A DNA stretch of 64,000 nt. Origin: Astrobacterium formosum (GTDB taxonomy: Bacteria > Pseudomonadota > Alphaproteobacteria > Rhizobiales > Xanthobacteraceae). The translations under genes and the position numbers were made by a program. The stretch is from NCBI GenBank assembly GCA_030848545.1, contig JAVDCA010000022.1, forward strand, positions 62,001 through 126,000, read 5' to 3'. Below, piece by piece: positions 32,679 to 41,823 of the stretch (positions are counted from its first letter, which is position 1; every line of letters starts with the position of its first letter). The notes under the pieces are model-generated. The model saw nothing but the letters and a program-made list of their open reading frames with translations. It made no database searches and had not been told where the DNA came from.

Positions 32679-33704
32679 ATGCGGTTCGCACGTTTGGCGC
32701 GCATTGCCGCCGTCCTGACCGGCACGCTGGCCGGCGCCGCCGCCGCCGCCCAGACACCGCCGCCGGTGCTCGACAAGGTCAGCTTCGGCACCAACTGGGT
32801 GGCGGAGGCCGAACACGGCGGCTTCTATCAGGCGATCGCCGACGGCACCTATGCGAAATACGGTCTCGACGTCACCATCGTGCCGGGCGGCCCGAACGTG
32901 AACAACCGCATGCTGCTGGGGGTCGGCAAGCTCGACTTTTTCCTCAGCGCCAACTCCCTGCAGGCCTTCGACGCCGTCGCCAACGACGTCCCGACCGTGG
33001 TCGTCGCCGCCATGTTCCAGAAGGACCCCCAGGTGCTGCTGGCCCATCCCGGAACCGGCATTCAGTCTTTCGAGGACCTCAAGCGGCTCACCTTGTTCGT
33101 CTCCAAGGAGGGCCTGGGGGGCTATTTCCAATGGCTCAAGGCCGAATTCGGCTTCCAGGAAGCCCAGGTCAAACCCTACAGTTTCGACCGGCAGGCCTTC
33201 CTGGCCGACAAGCGCTCCGCCATGCAGGGCTATGTCACGTCCGAACCCTACGTGATCGAGACGACCGCGCGCATCAAGCCGATCGTCTTCCTGCTCGCCG
33301 ACCAGGGCTTCAACGGCTATTCGACGCTGATCGAGACCCGGCGCGCCCTCACCGACGACAAACCCGGCCTGGTGCAGCGCTTCGTCGATGCCTCGATCAT
33401 CGGCTGGTACAACTATCTCTACGGCGGCCCCGGTCCCGGCAACGCCCTGATCAAGAAGAGCAATCCGGAGATGTCGGACGAGTTGATCGCCTATTCGGTC
33501 GCCAAGATGAAGGAGCACGGCATCGTCGATTCGGGCGACGCCCTGAGCCTTGGCATCGGCGCCATGACGGACGCGCGGATGATCGGCTTTTTCGACAAAA
33601 TGGTCCGCGCCGGGGTGGTCAACCCCACCGTCGATTTTCGCCGCTCCTACACACTGCGATTCGTCAACAAGAAGGTCGGGATCGAGCTGCGCCCGAACAA
33701 ATGA
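32679..33704 (+). CDS. ABC transporter substrate-binding protein, NMT1/ThiY-like
   Basis: A 341-residue periplasmic binding protein with a signal peptide (cut near AAAAAQ, residue 24). It has the NMT1/ThiY pattern: FGTNWVAEAEHGGFYQAIAD, then YGLDVTIVPGGPNVNN and a later SEPYVIE segment. Such proteins bind thiamine precursors or related heterocycles, nitrate, sulfonates or pyrimidines. GGGGAGAG precedes the ATG at 32679. No permease or ATPase gene follows, so it is an orphan here. The divergent creatininase gene suggests a cyclic amide or pyrimidine-like ligand, which is inference. Confidence 0.87.
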   Translation: MRFARLARIAAVLTGTLAGAAAAAQTPPPVLDKVSFGTNWVAEAEHGGFYQAIADGTYAKYGLDVTIVPGGPNVNNRMLLGVGKLDFFLSANSLQAFDAVANDVPTVVVAAMFQKDPQVLLAHPGTGIQSFEDLKRLTLFVSKEGLGGYFQWLKAEFGFQEAQVKPYSFDRQAFLADKRSAMQGYVTSEPYVIETTARIKPIVFLLADQGFNGYSTLIETRRALTDDKPGLVQRFVDASIIGWYNYLYGGPGPGNALIKKSNPEMSDELIAYSVAKMKEHGIVDSGDALSLGIGAMTDARMIGFFDKMVRAGVVNPTVDFRRSYTLRFVNKKVGIELRPNK

Positions 33705-33896
33705 GGCATCGGTGGGGATTTCCTCCAACGTCTCCATACATGGGTCCCATGCGGCGGAGGGCTCACGCCGGACGCGAAGGCGGGCTATACCGGCGCGTCC
33801 AATGATGTTTCCACCAGTCTGCACAATCCCCATGCCGCCCCCCCACCGATCACGGCACAGCGCGCGCCGCCGGCCTCGGCTTTCGACCGGGCCCCG

Positions 33897-34814
33897 ATGA
33901 GTGCCGCACCCCCCTCGCCGCCAGCGCCCGGCACGCCTGCCCACAAGGCGCAACACATGCGGCTCGTCGGCATCGGCCTGATGTGCCTCGCCTGCGTGGT
34001 GTTCGCGCTTCTCGACGTGACCGCAAAGTATCTCGGCCGTCAGGTCGACATGCTGGAGGTCATCTGGGCACGATACGCCAGCGCCTTCGTGTTCGCTCTT
34101 TTCGTCTACAATCCCATCAACCGTCCCGGCATCCTGCGCAGCGAACGCCCATGGCTGCAGATCGTCCGCTCCGGACTGCTGCTCGGCTCGACGCTCTTCA
34201 ATTTCGTCAGCTTCAAATACCTGCAACTCGATCAGGCGATGGCGATCCTGTTCTCGACGCCGCTGATTGTCGCCGCGCTGGCCGGCCCCATGCTGGGGGA
34301 ATGGATCGGCGCCAAGCGCTGGGCCGCAATCAGCGTCGGTCTTCTCGGTGTGATGTTGGTCGCTCAGCCGGGTTTCGGCTCGATTCACCCCGCCGCGATG
34401 CTCACCGTCATCGCCGCCTTTTTTCTCTCGTTCTACAACATCACCACCCGCATCCTGGCGCGCCACGACCCCAGTGAAACGACGCTGTTCTACTCCAACC
34501 TGATCGGTGCGCTCGCCATGTTGCCGGTCATGCCGTTCGTGTGGACGACGCCGAGCAACCCCCTGCACATCTTCCTCATCACGACGTTCGGGGCGCTGGC
34601 GAGCCTCGGCCATTTCCTGCTGATCGTCGCCTACCGGCACACGCCGGCCTCGGTGTTGTCGCCGTTCATGTACAGCCAGCTCCTGTGGGCGGTGATGCTC
34701 GGATATCTGGTGTTCGGCGACGTGCCGAACCGGTGGACGATCATCGGCGCCGCGATCGTCATCGCGTCGGGACTCTACCTCGTTCATCGGGAGCGGCTGC
34801 GCGCCCATCGGTGA
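33897..34814 (+). CDS. DMT-superfamily (EamA) transporter, copy 1
   Basis: A 305-residue inner-membrane protein with ten predicted helices in two EamA halves. It is highly similar to the next gene (shared MRLVGIGLMC, YLQLDQAMAI, TTRILARHD and RHTPASVLSPFMYSQL), so the two are a tandem duplication. EamA proteins export or import small metabolites; the substrate is unknown. The upstream 190 bases hold no gene. The N-terminal Pro/Ala-rich 20 residues are soluble and the start at 33897 is tentative. Confidence 0.9.
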   Translation: MSAAPPSPPAPGTPAHKAQHMRLVGIGLMCLACVVFALLDVTAKYLGRQVDMLEVIWARYASAFVFALFVYNPINRPGILRSERPWLQIVRSGLLLGSTLFNFVSFKYLQLDQAMAILFSTPLIVAALAGPMLGEWIGAKRWAAISVGLLGVMLVAQPGFGSIHPAAMLTVIAAFFLSFYNITTRILARHDPSETTLFYSNLIGALAMLPVMPFVWTTPSNPLHIFLITTFGALASLGHFLLIVAYRHTPASVLSPFMYSQLLWAVMLGYLVFGDVPNRWTIIGAAIVIASGLYLVHRERLRAHR

Positions 34815-34871
34815 CCGTGACGGAAACGGCTTTCCGTCTCGCCAATGAAACTCGATCCCTCAAGGGGACCC

Positions 34872-35786
34872 ATGAGCACCGAAACGCCGCCCCCGCCGTC
34901 ACCCGAGGCGCTCAAGGCGCAACGCATGCGGCTCGTCGGCATCGGCCTGATGTGCTGCGCCTGCATCTGTTTCGCCTGTCTGGACGCCACCGCCAAGAAT
35001 CTCGGCCGCCATCTGGACATGCTCGAAGTGGTGTGGGCGCGCTATGCCAGCGCCTTCGCGATCGCATTCCTGATCTACAATCCCTGGACCCGCCCTGGCC
35101 TTGTGCGCACCCAGCGCCCGTTCCTGCAGATCGGCCGTTCGGCCCTTCTGCTCGGCGGCACCATGTTCAATTTCATGTCGTTCCGCTGGCTGCAGCTCGA
35201 CCAATCGCTCGCCATCGCGTTTTCGACCCCGCTGATGGTCGCCGCCGCGGCGGGCCCCATCCTGGGCGAATGGATCGGCATCAGGCGCTGGATCGCCATC
35301 TGCGTCGGGCTGGCGGGCGTACTGGTGGTGATCCAGCCGGGCTTGGGCTCGTTCCACCCGGCCATGATCCTGTCGGTCTGCAGCGCCGCCTGCACGTGCT
35401 TCTACGTGATCACGACGCGCATCCTGGCGCGTCACGATTCCACCGAGACGACCCTGTTCTATTCCAACCTGGTCGGGGTCGTGGCGTTGCTGCCCGTGAT
35501 GCCGGCGGTATGGACGACGCCGAGCGATCCCGTTCACATCTTCCTGATGGTGACGTTCGGCGCCTTCGGCAGTCTCGGCCATTATCTGCTGATCGTCGCC
35601 CACCGGCACACGCCGGCCTCGGTGCTGTCGCCGTTCACCTACAGCCAGCTCATCTGGGCGGTCACGCTCGGATATCTCGTCTTCGGCGACGTGCCGAACC
35701 GATGGACCCTCGTCGGCGCCGCGATCGTCATCGCCTCCGGGCTCTATCTGGTGCACCGCGAACGCATGCGCGGACGGCGGCTGTGA
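34872..35786 (+). CDS. DMT-superfamily (EamA) transporter, copy 2
   Basis: A 304-residue paralogue of the upstream gene, with the same ten-helix layout and nearly identical C-terminal half (HTPASVLSPFTYSQLIWAVT, VPNRWTLVGAAIVIASGLYL). AAGGGGA before the ATG at 34872 sets the start. The gap to the first copy is only 57 bases, so they are probably cotranscribed. Retention of two diverged copies suggests different substrates or dosage. It is convergent with the methyltransferase-like gene at 35805. Confidence 0.92.
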   Translation: MSTETPPPPSPEALKAQRMRLVGIGLMCCACICFACLDATAKNLGRHLDMLEVVWARYASAFAIAFLIYNPWTRPGLVRTQRPFLQIGRSALLLGGTMFNFMSFRWLQLDQSLAIAFSTPLMVAAAAGPILGEWIGIRRWIAICVGLAGVLVVIQPGLGSFHPAMILSVCSAACTCFYVITTRILARHDSTETTLFYSNLVGVVALLPVMPAVWTTPSDPVHIFLMVTFGAFGSLGHYLLIVAHRHTPASVLSPFTYSQLIWAVTLGYLVFGDVPNRWTLVGAAIVIASGLYLVHRERMRGRRL

Positions 35787-35804
35787 CGGGCGGAACGCCG
35801 CCGC

Positions 35805-36437
35805 TCAGGGAAGTCTCAGCAGCACCGGAACGACACCCAGCTCTTGCAGCCATTCGAACAATTCAGCGAGCGGGATTGCGGCAAGAAAAAAGCAGGCGTC
35901 CATGAAGGTGCGCACCACCCGGGAGGGCCGAACCTCGAGGAACTCGGCGTTGCGCCACAACGATGGGCGCGGCAGGAACCGCGGCACCCGGGAGACGTAG
36001 TCGCGATAGGGCTCGCCGAGCCCGTTGAGCAGATGTTTTTCTTCGCGCGCGACGACGATCCGGAAAACCAGCCAGACGATGGCCGACACCACCAGCATCA
36101 GGACGAAAGAGCCCGTTTGAGCCCCGACGCCGGCGGCACCGAGGAGGGAGAACATGTAGAGCGGATTGCGGATGACCGAATAGGGACCTTCATCGACCAC
36201 CATGGCGCTCTTGCGTCCGCCGATGTAGAGGGTGCACCAGGTGCGGCCGACGATGCAGACGGCGATGAGGCCGATTCCGAGCCATTCGAGGCTTTCGTGG
36301 ATCTTTTGACCCTCCGGCCACGGTGACTGGACGAGCACGAAGGCTGCGACCAACGGGAGGGCGGCGGCGAGAAGCACGCCCTTGCGGATCGTCTGGACCC
36401 GGCCGATGTCGATCGATGCCTGCGCCATGTTTCCCAT
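35805..36437 (-). CDS. isoprenylcysteine carboxyl methyltransferase-like membrane protein
   Basis: A membrane protein of about 210 residues with the ICMT/PEMT-like end domain: a cofactor-binding GPYSVIRNPLYMFSLLGAAG, then EEKHLLNGLGEPYRDYVSRV and RFLPRP. Bacterial relatives methylate unknown small substrates with SAM at the membrane. The start is uncertain: GTG at 36458, ATG at 36437 (MGNMAQ) or ATG at 36428 are all in frame and none has a strong ribosome site. I use 36437. The region 36438-36684 upstream contains no gene. Confidence 0.8.
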   Translation of the reverse strand: MGNMAQASIDIGRVQTIRKGVLLAAALPLVAAFVLVQSPWPEGQKIHESLEWLGIGLIAVCIVGRTWCTLYIGGRKSAMVVDEGPYSVIRNPLYMFSLLGAAGVGAQTGSFVLMLVVSAIVWLVFRIVVAREEKHLLNGLGEPYRDYVSRVPRFLPRPSLWRNAEFLEVRPSRVVRTFMDACFFLAAIPLAELFEWLQELGVVPVLLRLP

Positions 36438-36684
36438 ATGAGTTCCGTCGTGGCCCACCCCAGCCTCCGGTCGGGGAGGACATCAGGGAGCGTCGAAAGG
36501 TCTGGAGACTACGATTTTTTCCACCGGACTTTGTTCAGATCGTGTCTCTTGCGGCCCCCGAAAGTCGGACGAGAGTGATTGACCTGCCGCCGCGGTCCAG
36601 CAAGGATCGGGTATCCGGAGGGGCGATCAATCAAAAATGACTCTTCCGTGAGGAACGTCCAAAGGCCACGATCCGGGGTATAAA

Positions 36685-37722
36685 ATGGTGAAAGATACCG
36701 GCAGCGCGATCCAGGAGGTCACGCGGTCCGTTCACAATGACGACATCGGCGAGGCGACGCGCCTCGAATTGTACCGGAGCCAGGTGATCATCCGCGAGGC
36801 CGAACAGCGCGCCTACGATCTTTTCCTGCAAAATCTGGTCAAGGGCACGAGCCACCTCTCGCTCGGCCAGGAGGCGATTGCGGCCGGGTTCGCCACCGCC
36901 ATGAAGCCGGGCGACTTGTCCTTCTGCACCTATCGGGGTCACGCCCACACGCTCGCCCGCGGCGTACCGGTAGAAAAAGTGCTCGGCGAACTCATGCAAC
37001 GCGACAACGGCCTGATGCGCGGCAAGGGCGGCTCCATGCACCTGACCTCGGAAGAACACGGCGTCATGGGCTCCTACGCCATCATCGGCGCCCACCTGCC
37101 GATCGCCTGCGGGGCGGCGCTGCGGGCACAATACAAGGGTCACGACGACGTCTCGGTGTGCTTCTTCGGCGACGGCACCACCAATATCGGCGCCTTTCAC
37201 GAAGCCCTGAACTTCGCGGTCATCTGGAAGCTCCCCGTCGTGTTCGTGTGCGAGAACAATCACTACATGGAATACACGGCGATCCACGAGGTCACCGCCG
37301 TCAAACACCCGGCCGCCGACCGCGCCCCGGCCTACGGCCTCGACGGCATCGTCGTCGACGGCAACGACGCCGACATCGTCTATCGCACCGCGCAAACAGC
37401 CTATGCCAAGGCCCGCGCCGGCGGCGGCCCGTCGCTGATCGAGTGCCTGACTTATCGCCACTCAGGTCACTCGCGCGCCGATCCCGGCAAGTACCGGCCC
37501 GAAGGCGAGCTCGAACGCTGGAAGGAGCGGGATCCCGTCAAGATCTACCGTGAGCGTCTGGCCCAGTTCGGCATATCCGAGGCGGCGGTGACGGCGATCG
37601 ACACCGAGGTGCGAAAAATGGTCGACGATGCAACGCAAGCCTGCATCAAGGCGCCGCCGCCGCCCGAGGACATCCTGTTCACCGACGTCTACGCCGATGG
37701 AGGCTGGGCATGGCGGAATTGA
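36685..37722 (+). CDS. 2-oxoacid (pyruvate/acetoin-type) dehydrogenase E1 alpha subunit
   Basis: A 345-residue thiamine diphosphate-dependent subunit. It has the ThDP motif GDGTTNIGAFHEALNFAV (about residues 163-180) ending in the CENN Asn residues, and the HGVMGSYAIIGAHLPIACG substrate region. With the beta subunit it decarboxylates a 2-oxoacid or acetoin and passes the acyl group to lipoyl-E2. It resembles AcoA-type E1 alpha in length. Its 3' end overlaps the beta gene by 13 bases. The 246 bases upstream hold no gene and should carry the operon promoter. Confidence 0.93.
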   Translation: MVKDTGSAIQEVTRSVHNDDIGEATRLELYRSQVIIREAEQRAYDLFLQNLVKGTSHLSLGQEAIAAGFATAMKPGDLSFCTYRGHAHTLARGVPVEKVLGELMQRDNGLMRGKGGSMHLTSEEHGVMGSYAIIGAHLPIACGAALRAQYKGHDDVSVCFFGDGTTNIGAFHEALNFAVIWKLPVVFVCENNHYMEYTAIHEVTAVKHPAADRAPAYGLDGIVVDGNDADIVYRTAQTAYAKARAGGGPSLIECLTYRHSGHSRADPGKYRPEGELERWKERDPVKIYRERLAQFGISEAAVTAIDTEVRKMVDDATQACIKAPPPPEDILFTDVYADGGWAWRN

Positions 37723-38690
37723 CCTATCGCGAGGCGGTCGCACGCGGCATCGCCCAGGAGATGGCGCGCGATCCGGACGTCATCTTCTTCGGCGAGGACG
37801 TCGCCAAAGCGGGCGGCGTGTTCAAGGCGACCGTCGGCCTCTACGAACAGTTCGGACCGAAGCGCGTGCGCGACACGCCGATCTCCGAACAGGCCATCAT
37901 GGGCGCCGCCATGGGGGCGGCGATGACGGGCCTCAAGCCCATCGCCGAGATCATGTTCTCGGATTTCTTCGCGGTGTGCTTCGACTATATCGCCAACGAA
38001 TTCCCCAAGGGCCGCTACATGTCCAACGGGCAGACCAAGTGCCCGCTCGTCGTGCGCACCGGCAACGGCGCCGGCTCGCGCTTCGGTGCCCAGCATTCCC
38101 AGTCGGTCGAGAACTGGTGCATGATGGTCCCCGGACTGAAGGTGGTGGCGCCGTCGACGCCACGGGACGTCATCGGCCTGATGGCGGCCGCCGTGCGCGA
38201 TCCCGACCCGGTGATCTTCTTCGAGCACAAGTCGCTCTATGCCGTGAAGGGCGAGGTGCCGGACGGCGAGATCGTCGACACCCTCGGCAGCGCAAAGGTC
38301 GTGCGGCCGGGCACCGACGCGACCGTGCTCGCCCTCGCCCTGATGGTGCCGCGCGCGCTGGCGGCGGCGGAAAAGCTTGCCGCCGCGCACGGCATCCAGG
38401 TCGAGGTGGTGGACGTGCGCTCGCTGGTGCCGCTGGACATGCAGACAATCCTGGGTTCGGTCGGCCGCACCCACCGGCTGTTCACCGTCGAGGAGAACCC
38501 ACGCCTGTGCGGCTGGGGCGCCGAGATCGTCTCCATCGTGGCCGACGAGGCGTTCTACGATCTCGACGGACCGCCGGTGCGCATCACCACGCCGCACATC
38601 CCGCTGCCGGCCGCCGACAATCTCGAAGACATCGCGCTGCCGACGGTGGAGCGCATCGCGCAGACGATCAGGAGGGCGCTGGAGGCGTGA
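37710..38690 (+). CDS. 2-oxoacid dehydrogenase E1 beta subunit
   Basis: A 326-residue transketolase-like subunit with FGEDVAKAGGVFKATVGLYE, the RDTPISEQAIMGAAMGAAMT segment and the C-terminal domain DVRSLVPLDMQTILGSV. It forms the active site together with E1 alpha. GGAGG lies six bases before the ATG, which sits inside the end of the alpha gene, so translation is coupled. A 150-base gap with an intergenic repeat separates it from the aldehyde dehydrogenase gene. The family cannot be assigned to pyruvate, branched-chain or acetoin by eye, though AcoB-type is most similar. Confidence 0.93.
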   Translation: MAELTYREAVARGIAQEMARDPDVIFFGEDVAKAGGVFKATVGLYEQFGPKRVRDTPISEQAIMGAAMGAAMTGLKPIAEIMFSDFFAVCFDYIANEFPKGRYMSNGQTKCPLVVRTGNGAGSRFGAQHSQSVENWCMMVPGLKVVAPSTPRDVIGLMAAAVRDPDPVIFFEHKSLYAVKGEVPDGEIVDTLGSAKVVRPGTDATVLALALMVPRALAAAEKLAAAHGIQVEVVDVRSLVPLDMQTILGSVGRTHRLFTVEENPRLCGWGAEIVSIVADEAFYDLDGPPVRITTPHIPLPAADNLEDIALPTVERIAQTIRRALEA

Positions 38691-38715
38691 ATATTTTGTG
38701 CAGCCTCTGCGGTTG

Positions 38716-38815
38716 GTCATTCCGGAACGGCCCGCAGGGCCGTGTCCGGAATTCATAACCCCGGACAGTGGTTATGGATTCCGGGCTCGCGCCTTCGGCA
38801 CGCCCCGGAATGACG
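38716..38815. repeat. GTCATTCCGG...CCGGAATGACG palindromic repeat
   Basis: The ends form an inverted repeat (GTCATTCCGG with CCGGAATGAC), with two further internal stems and TTATGGATTCCGGGCTCGC, the layout of a common rhizobial intergenic repeat. It fills the gap between the E1 beta and aldehyde dehydrogenase genes inside an operon-like run. Confidence 0.8.
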
Positions 38816-38847
38816 AGACGGAGAGGCAGGAAAGGAAAGCAAAGCTC

Positions 38848-40299
38848 ATGTACGAGAACCTGCTCGCCAAAGTGCCGACCGACCTGTGGATCGGCGGCGA
38901 ATGGCAAAAATCCTCCGATCAATCCCGCTTCGACGTCATCGATCCGGCGACCGAGAACGTCATCACGTCGGTCGCCAGCGCGACCGTCGACGACGCCATG
39001 GCGGCGGTCGATGCGGCGGCGGCCGCAGCGGCCGGATGGGCCGCGAAGACGCCGCGCCAGCGCGGCGAAATCCTGCGCAAGGCGTTCGAACTGATGCTCG
39101 CCCAAAGCGAGCGCCTCGCCAAGCTGATCACGCTGGAGAACGGCAAGACGCTCGCGGATTCGCGCGGCGAGGTCGCCTACGCGGCCGAATTCTTCCGCTG
39201 GTTCGCCGAGGAGGGGGTGCGCAATCTCGGCCGGATGTACCATGCGCCCGCATCCGGCGCCCGCGTCCTCGTCCAGCACAAGCCGGCCGGCGTCGCCGTG
39301 CTGGTGACGCCGTGGAATTTCCCCGCCGCCATGGCGACCCGCAAGATCGGCCCGGCACTCGCCGCCGGCTGCACCGTGGTGCTCAAACCGGCGTCCGAGA
39401 CGCCGCTCACCATGCTGGCCCTGATGCCGATCCTCGAAGAGGCCGGTGTGCCCAAGGGCGTCGTCAACGTGGTGCCGTCGCGCCGTTCCGGCGCCGTCGT
39501 CTCTGCCATGCTGCACGACATGCGGGTGCGCGTGGTCTCGTTCACCGGCTCGACCGAAGTGGGAGTGAAGCTCCTGCACGAGGCGGCCGACAACGTCGTT
39601 CGTCCCGCCATGGAACTGGGCGGCAATGCCCCATTCCTGGTGTTCGACGACGCCGACATGGACGCGGCGATCGAGGGTGCCATGATCGCCAAGATGCGCA
39701 ACCAGGGCGAGGCCTGCACGGCGGCGAACCGGTTCTATGTGCACGAGAAGGTGCACGACGCGTTCGCGGACAAACTCAGCGCCCGCATGGCGGCGCTCAA
39801 GATGGGCAACGGCCTCGACGAGAGCGTGGGGCTCGGACCGCTCGTCAATGCCGATACCCGCGACAAGGTGCAGGTGCTCGTCGACGACGCCGTCGCCAAG
39901 GGCGCGAAGGTGATCACCGGCGGGCAGCGTCCGAACGGACGCGGATTCTTCTATCCGGCGACCGTCCTCACCCACGTGCCGGACTCTGCGCGGCTGCTGC
40001 GCGAGGAGATCTTCGGGCCCGTTGCGGCACTGCAGAGTTTCGCGACCGAAGACGAGGCGATCGCGCGCGCCAACGACACCGAATTCGGGCTCGCGGCCTA
40101 TCTCTACACAGGCGACATGGGCCGCGGCCTGCGGGTGTCGGAAAAGCTCGAATACGGCATGGTCGGCCTCAATCGCGGCCTGATCTCCGATCCAGCCGCC
40201 CCGTTCGGCGGCGTCAAGCAGTCGGGGCTGGGACGCGAGGGGGCGCACGAGGGCCTGATGGAGTTTCTGGAGACGCAGTACATTTCGACCAACTGGTGA
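38848..40299 (+). CDS. gabD: NAD(P)-dependent succinate-semialdehyde dehydrogenase-type enzyme
   Basis: A 483-residue aldehyde dehydrogenase of the succinate-semialdehyde class. It has TPWNFPAAMATRKIGPALAA, SFTGSTEVG, the Glu motif MELGGNAP and the catalytic Cys290 in NQGEACTAANRFYV; the C-terminal PFGGVKQSGLGREG is typical. It oxidises an aldehyde to an acid with NAD(P) in the cytoplasm. It stands between E1 beta and E2 of a 2-oxoacid dehydrogenase, an unusual place, which suggests its aldehyde substrate belongs to the same catabolic path. The ATG at 38848 is typical for the family. Confidence 0.9.
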   Translation: MYENLLAKVPTDLWIGGEWQKSSDQSRFDVIDPATENVITSVASATVDDAMAAVDAAAAAAAGWAAKTPRQRGEILRKAFELMLAQSERLAKLITLENGKTLADSRGEVAYAAEFFRWFAEEGVRNLGRMYHAPASGARVLVQHKPAGVAVLVTPWNFPAAMATRKIGPALAAGCTVVLKPASETPLTMLALMPILEEAGVPKGVVNVVPSRRSGAVVSAMLHDMRVRVVSFTGSTEVGVKLLHEAADNVVRPAMELGGNAPFLVFDDADMDAAIEGAMIAKMRNQGEACTAANRFYVHEKVHDAFADKLSARMAALKMGNGLDESVGLGPLVNADTRDKVQVLVDDAVAKGAKVITGGQRPNGRGFFYPATVLTHVPDSARLLREEIFGPVAALQSFATEDEAIARANDTEFGLAAYLYTGDMGRGLRVSEKLEYGMVGLNRGLISDPAAPFGGVKQSGLGREGAHEGLMEFLETQYISTNW

Positions 40300-40314
40300 C
40301 GACTTCCACACGGG

Positions 40315-40402
40315 CGTCATGCCCGCGCTTGTCGCGGGCATCCACGTCTTTCTTCGAGGCCGCCGAAGGCGTGGATGGCCGGGACAAGCCCGGCCATGAC
40401 GC
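40315..40402. repeat. CGTCATGCCCGCG...GGCCATGACG palindromic repeat
   Basis: CGTCATGCCCGCGCTTGTCG on the left is matched by CAAGCCCGGCCATGACG on the right, with an inner ATCCACGTCTTTC/GGCGTGGAT stem. A reverse-orientation copy is at 59008-59097. It sits between the aldehyde dehydrogenase and E2 genes. Confidence 0.8.
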
Positions 40403-40427
40403 GGGGTGAAATACGGGGCAGAACTCC

Positions 40428-41687
40428 ATGAACGTCCTGATGCCGCAGCTCGGCGAGACCGTCGCCGAAGGCACGATCACCAGGTGGTTCAAGGCGGAAG
40501 GCGACAAGGTCGCGCCGGGCGACAATCTGTTCGAGATCGAGACCGACAAGACCTCCATGGAGGTGCCGTCGACCACGACGGGCGTGATTTCCGAGATCCG
40601 CACGCCCGTGGGCGCGGTCGTGCCGGTGGGTGCGATCGTCGCCGTGATCGCCGGCGATGGCGCCGCCGCTCCGTCGCTCGCCAAGGCATCGGCGGCAACG
40701 GCTGCCCCTGCTCCGTCGCGACCGGAGGGGCTTGATCCGTTCCGGGCGGTGCGTACGCCGGAGCGCAATTACGGACCCGCGCGCCTGCCTTCCGGCGCCG
40801 TCGCGAGCCCCCTCGCCCGCCGGCTCGCCGTCGAGAATGGCATCGATCTCACCGGCGTGCGTGCGTCCGGCGCGCACGGCCGTATCCTCGCCCGCGACGT
40901 CGAGAATGCCCGCACCGCCGCTGCGCCAATGCCGCCCGCGGCCGTGTCGGCCGACAGGGTCAAAGCGCTCTATGAAGGGCGCCCTTACGAAGAGGTGCCG
41001 CTCGACCCCATGCGGCGCACCATCGCGACGCGCCTCGTCGAGGCCATGCAGACGGTGCCGCATTTCCATCTTGGCGCCGATGTCGACTTCGACCGGCTCG
41101 AGGAAATCCGCGCCGGCGCCAACGGGGGCGCCTTCACGGACGCCGAGGGTAAGCCCTCGTTCCGGCTCACCGTCAACGACTTCATCGTCAAGGCGCTGGC
41201 GGTGGCGCTCCAGCGCGTGCCGGACGCCAATGCGGTCTGGGCCGGCGATCGCATCATCAAATTCGCGGCGAGCGATATCGCCGTCGCGGTGGCGGTCGAA
41301 GGCGGCCTGATCACGCCGGTCGTCCGCTCCGCCGAGACGAAATCGGTGATCGCCATCTCGGCCGAGCTCAAGAACCTCGCGGCCCGCGACCGCGACCGGA
41401 CGCTCGATCCACGGGAAACCCAAGGGGGCACCACCACGGTCTCGAACCTCGGCATGTACGGAGTGCGCGAATTCACGGCGATCATCAACCCACCGCAGTC
41501 GACGATCCTCGCGGTCGGCGCCGCCGGCCGACGCCCGGTCGAGACCCCGGACGGCGGCTTGCGCTTCGTGTCCCGGGCGACGGTGACGTTCACCTGCGAC
41601 CACCGCGTGGTCGACGGCGCGCTGGGGGCCCGATTGCTCGCCGCCTTCAAGCATGCGATCGAACATCCGATCGCCCTCATGCTTTAG
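40428..41687 (+). CDS. 2-oxoacid dehydrogenase E2 (dihydrolipoamide acyltransferase)
   Basis: A 419-residue E2 with one N-terminal lipoyl domain (lipoylated Lys41 in IETDKTSMEV), a linker rich in Ala/Pro, a peripheral subunit-binding domain (ASPLARRLAVENGIDLTGV) that would hold E1 or E3, and the CAT-like catalytic domain with HRVVDG (His392) and ARLLAAF. It moves the acyl group from lipoyl to CoA. No E3 gene is here, so a shared dihydrolipoamide dehydrogenase must be used. It is followed by a hydroxyacid dehydrogenase gene after 136 bases. Confidence 0.94.
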   Translation: MNVLMPQLGETVAEGTITRWFKAEGDKVAPGDNLFEIETDKTSMEVPSTTTGVISEIRTPVGAVVPVGAIVAVIAGDGAAAPSLAKASAATAAPAPSRPEGLDPFRAVRTPERNYGPARLPSGAVASPLARRLAVENGIDLTGVRASGAHGRILARDVENARTAAAPMPPAAVSADRVKALYEGRPYEEVPLDPMRRTIATRLVEAMQTVPHFHLGADVDFDRLEEIRAGANGGAFTDAEGKPSFRLTVNDFIVKALAVALQRVPDANAVWAGDRIIKFAASDIAVAVAVEGGLITPVVRSAETKSVIAISAELKNLAARDRDRTLDPRETQGGTTTVSNLGMYGVREFTAIINPPQSTILAVGAAGRRPVETPDGGLRFVSRATVTFTCDHRVVDGALGARLLAAFKHAIEHPIALML

Positions 41688-41823
41688 GCGATCAGGCGAT
41701 TGAAAGACCCCGTCCTGACGCCTTAAAGTGAGCCCGGGCCGCGATGGTATTTCCGGGCCAGCTCCGGCACTCCGGCGCCTCCGGCGCTGCGGCGCCTCAT
41801 CGATTGCGAAGGAACTGACAGAC

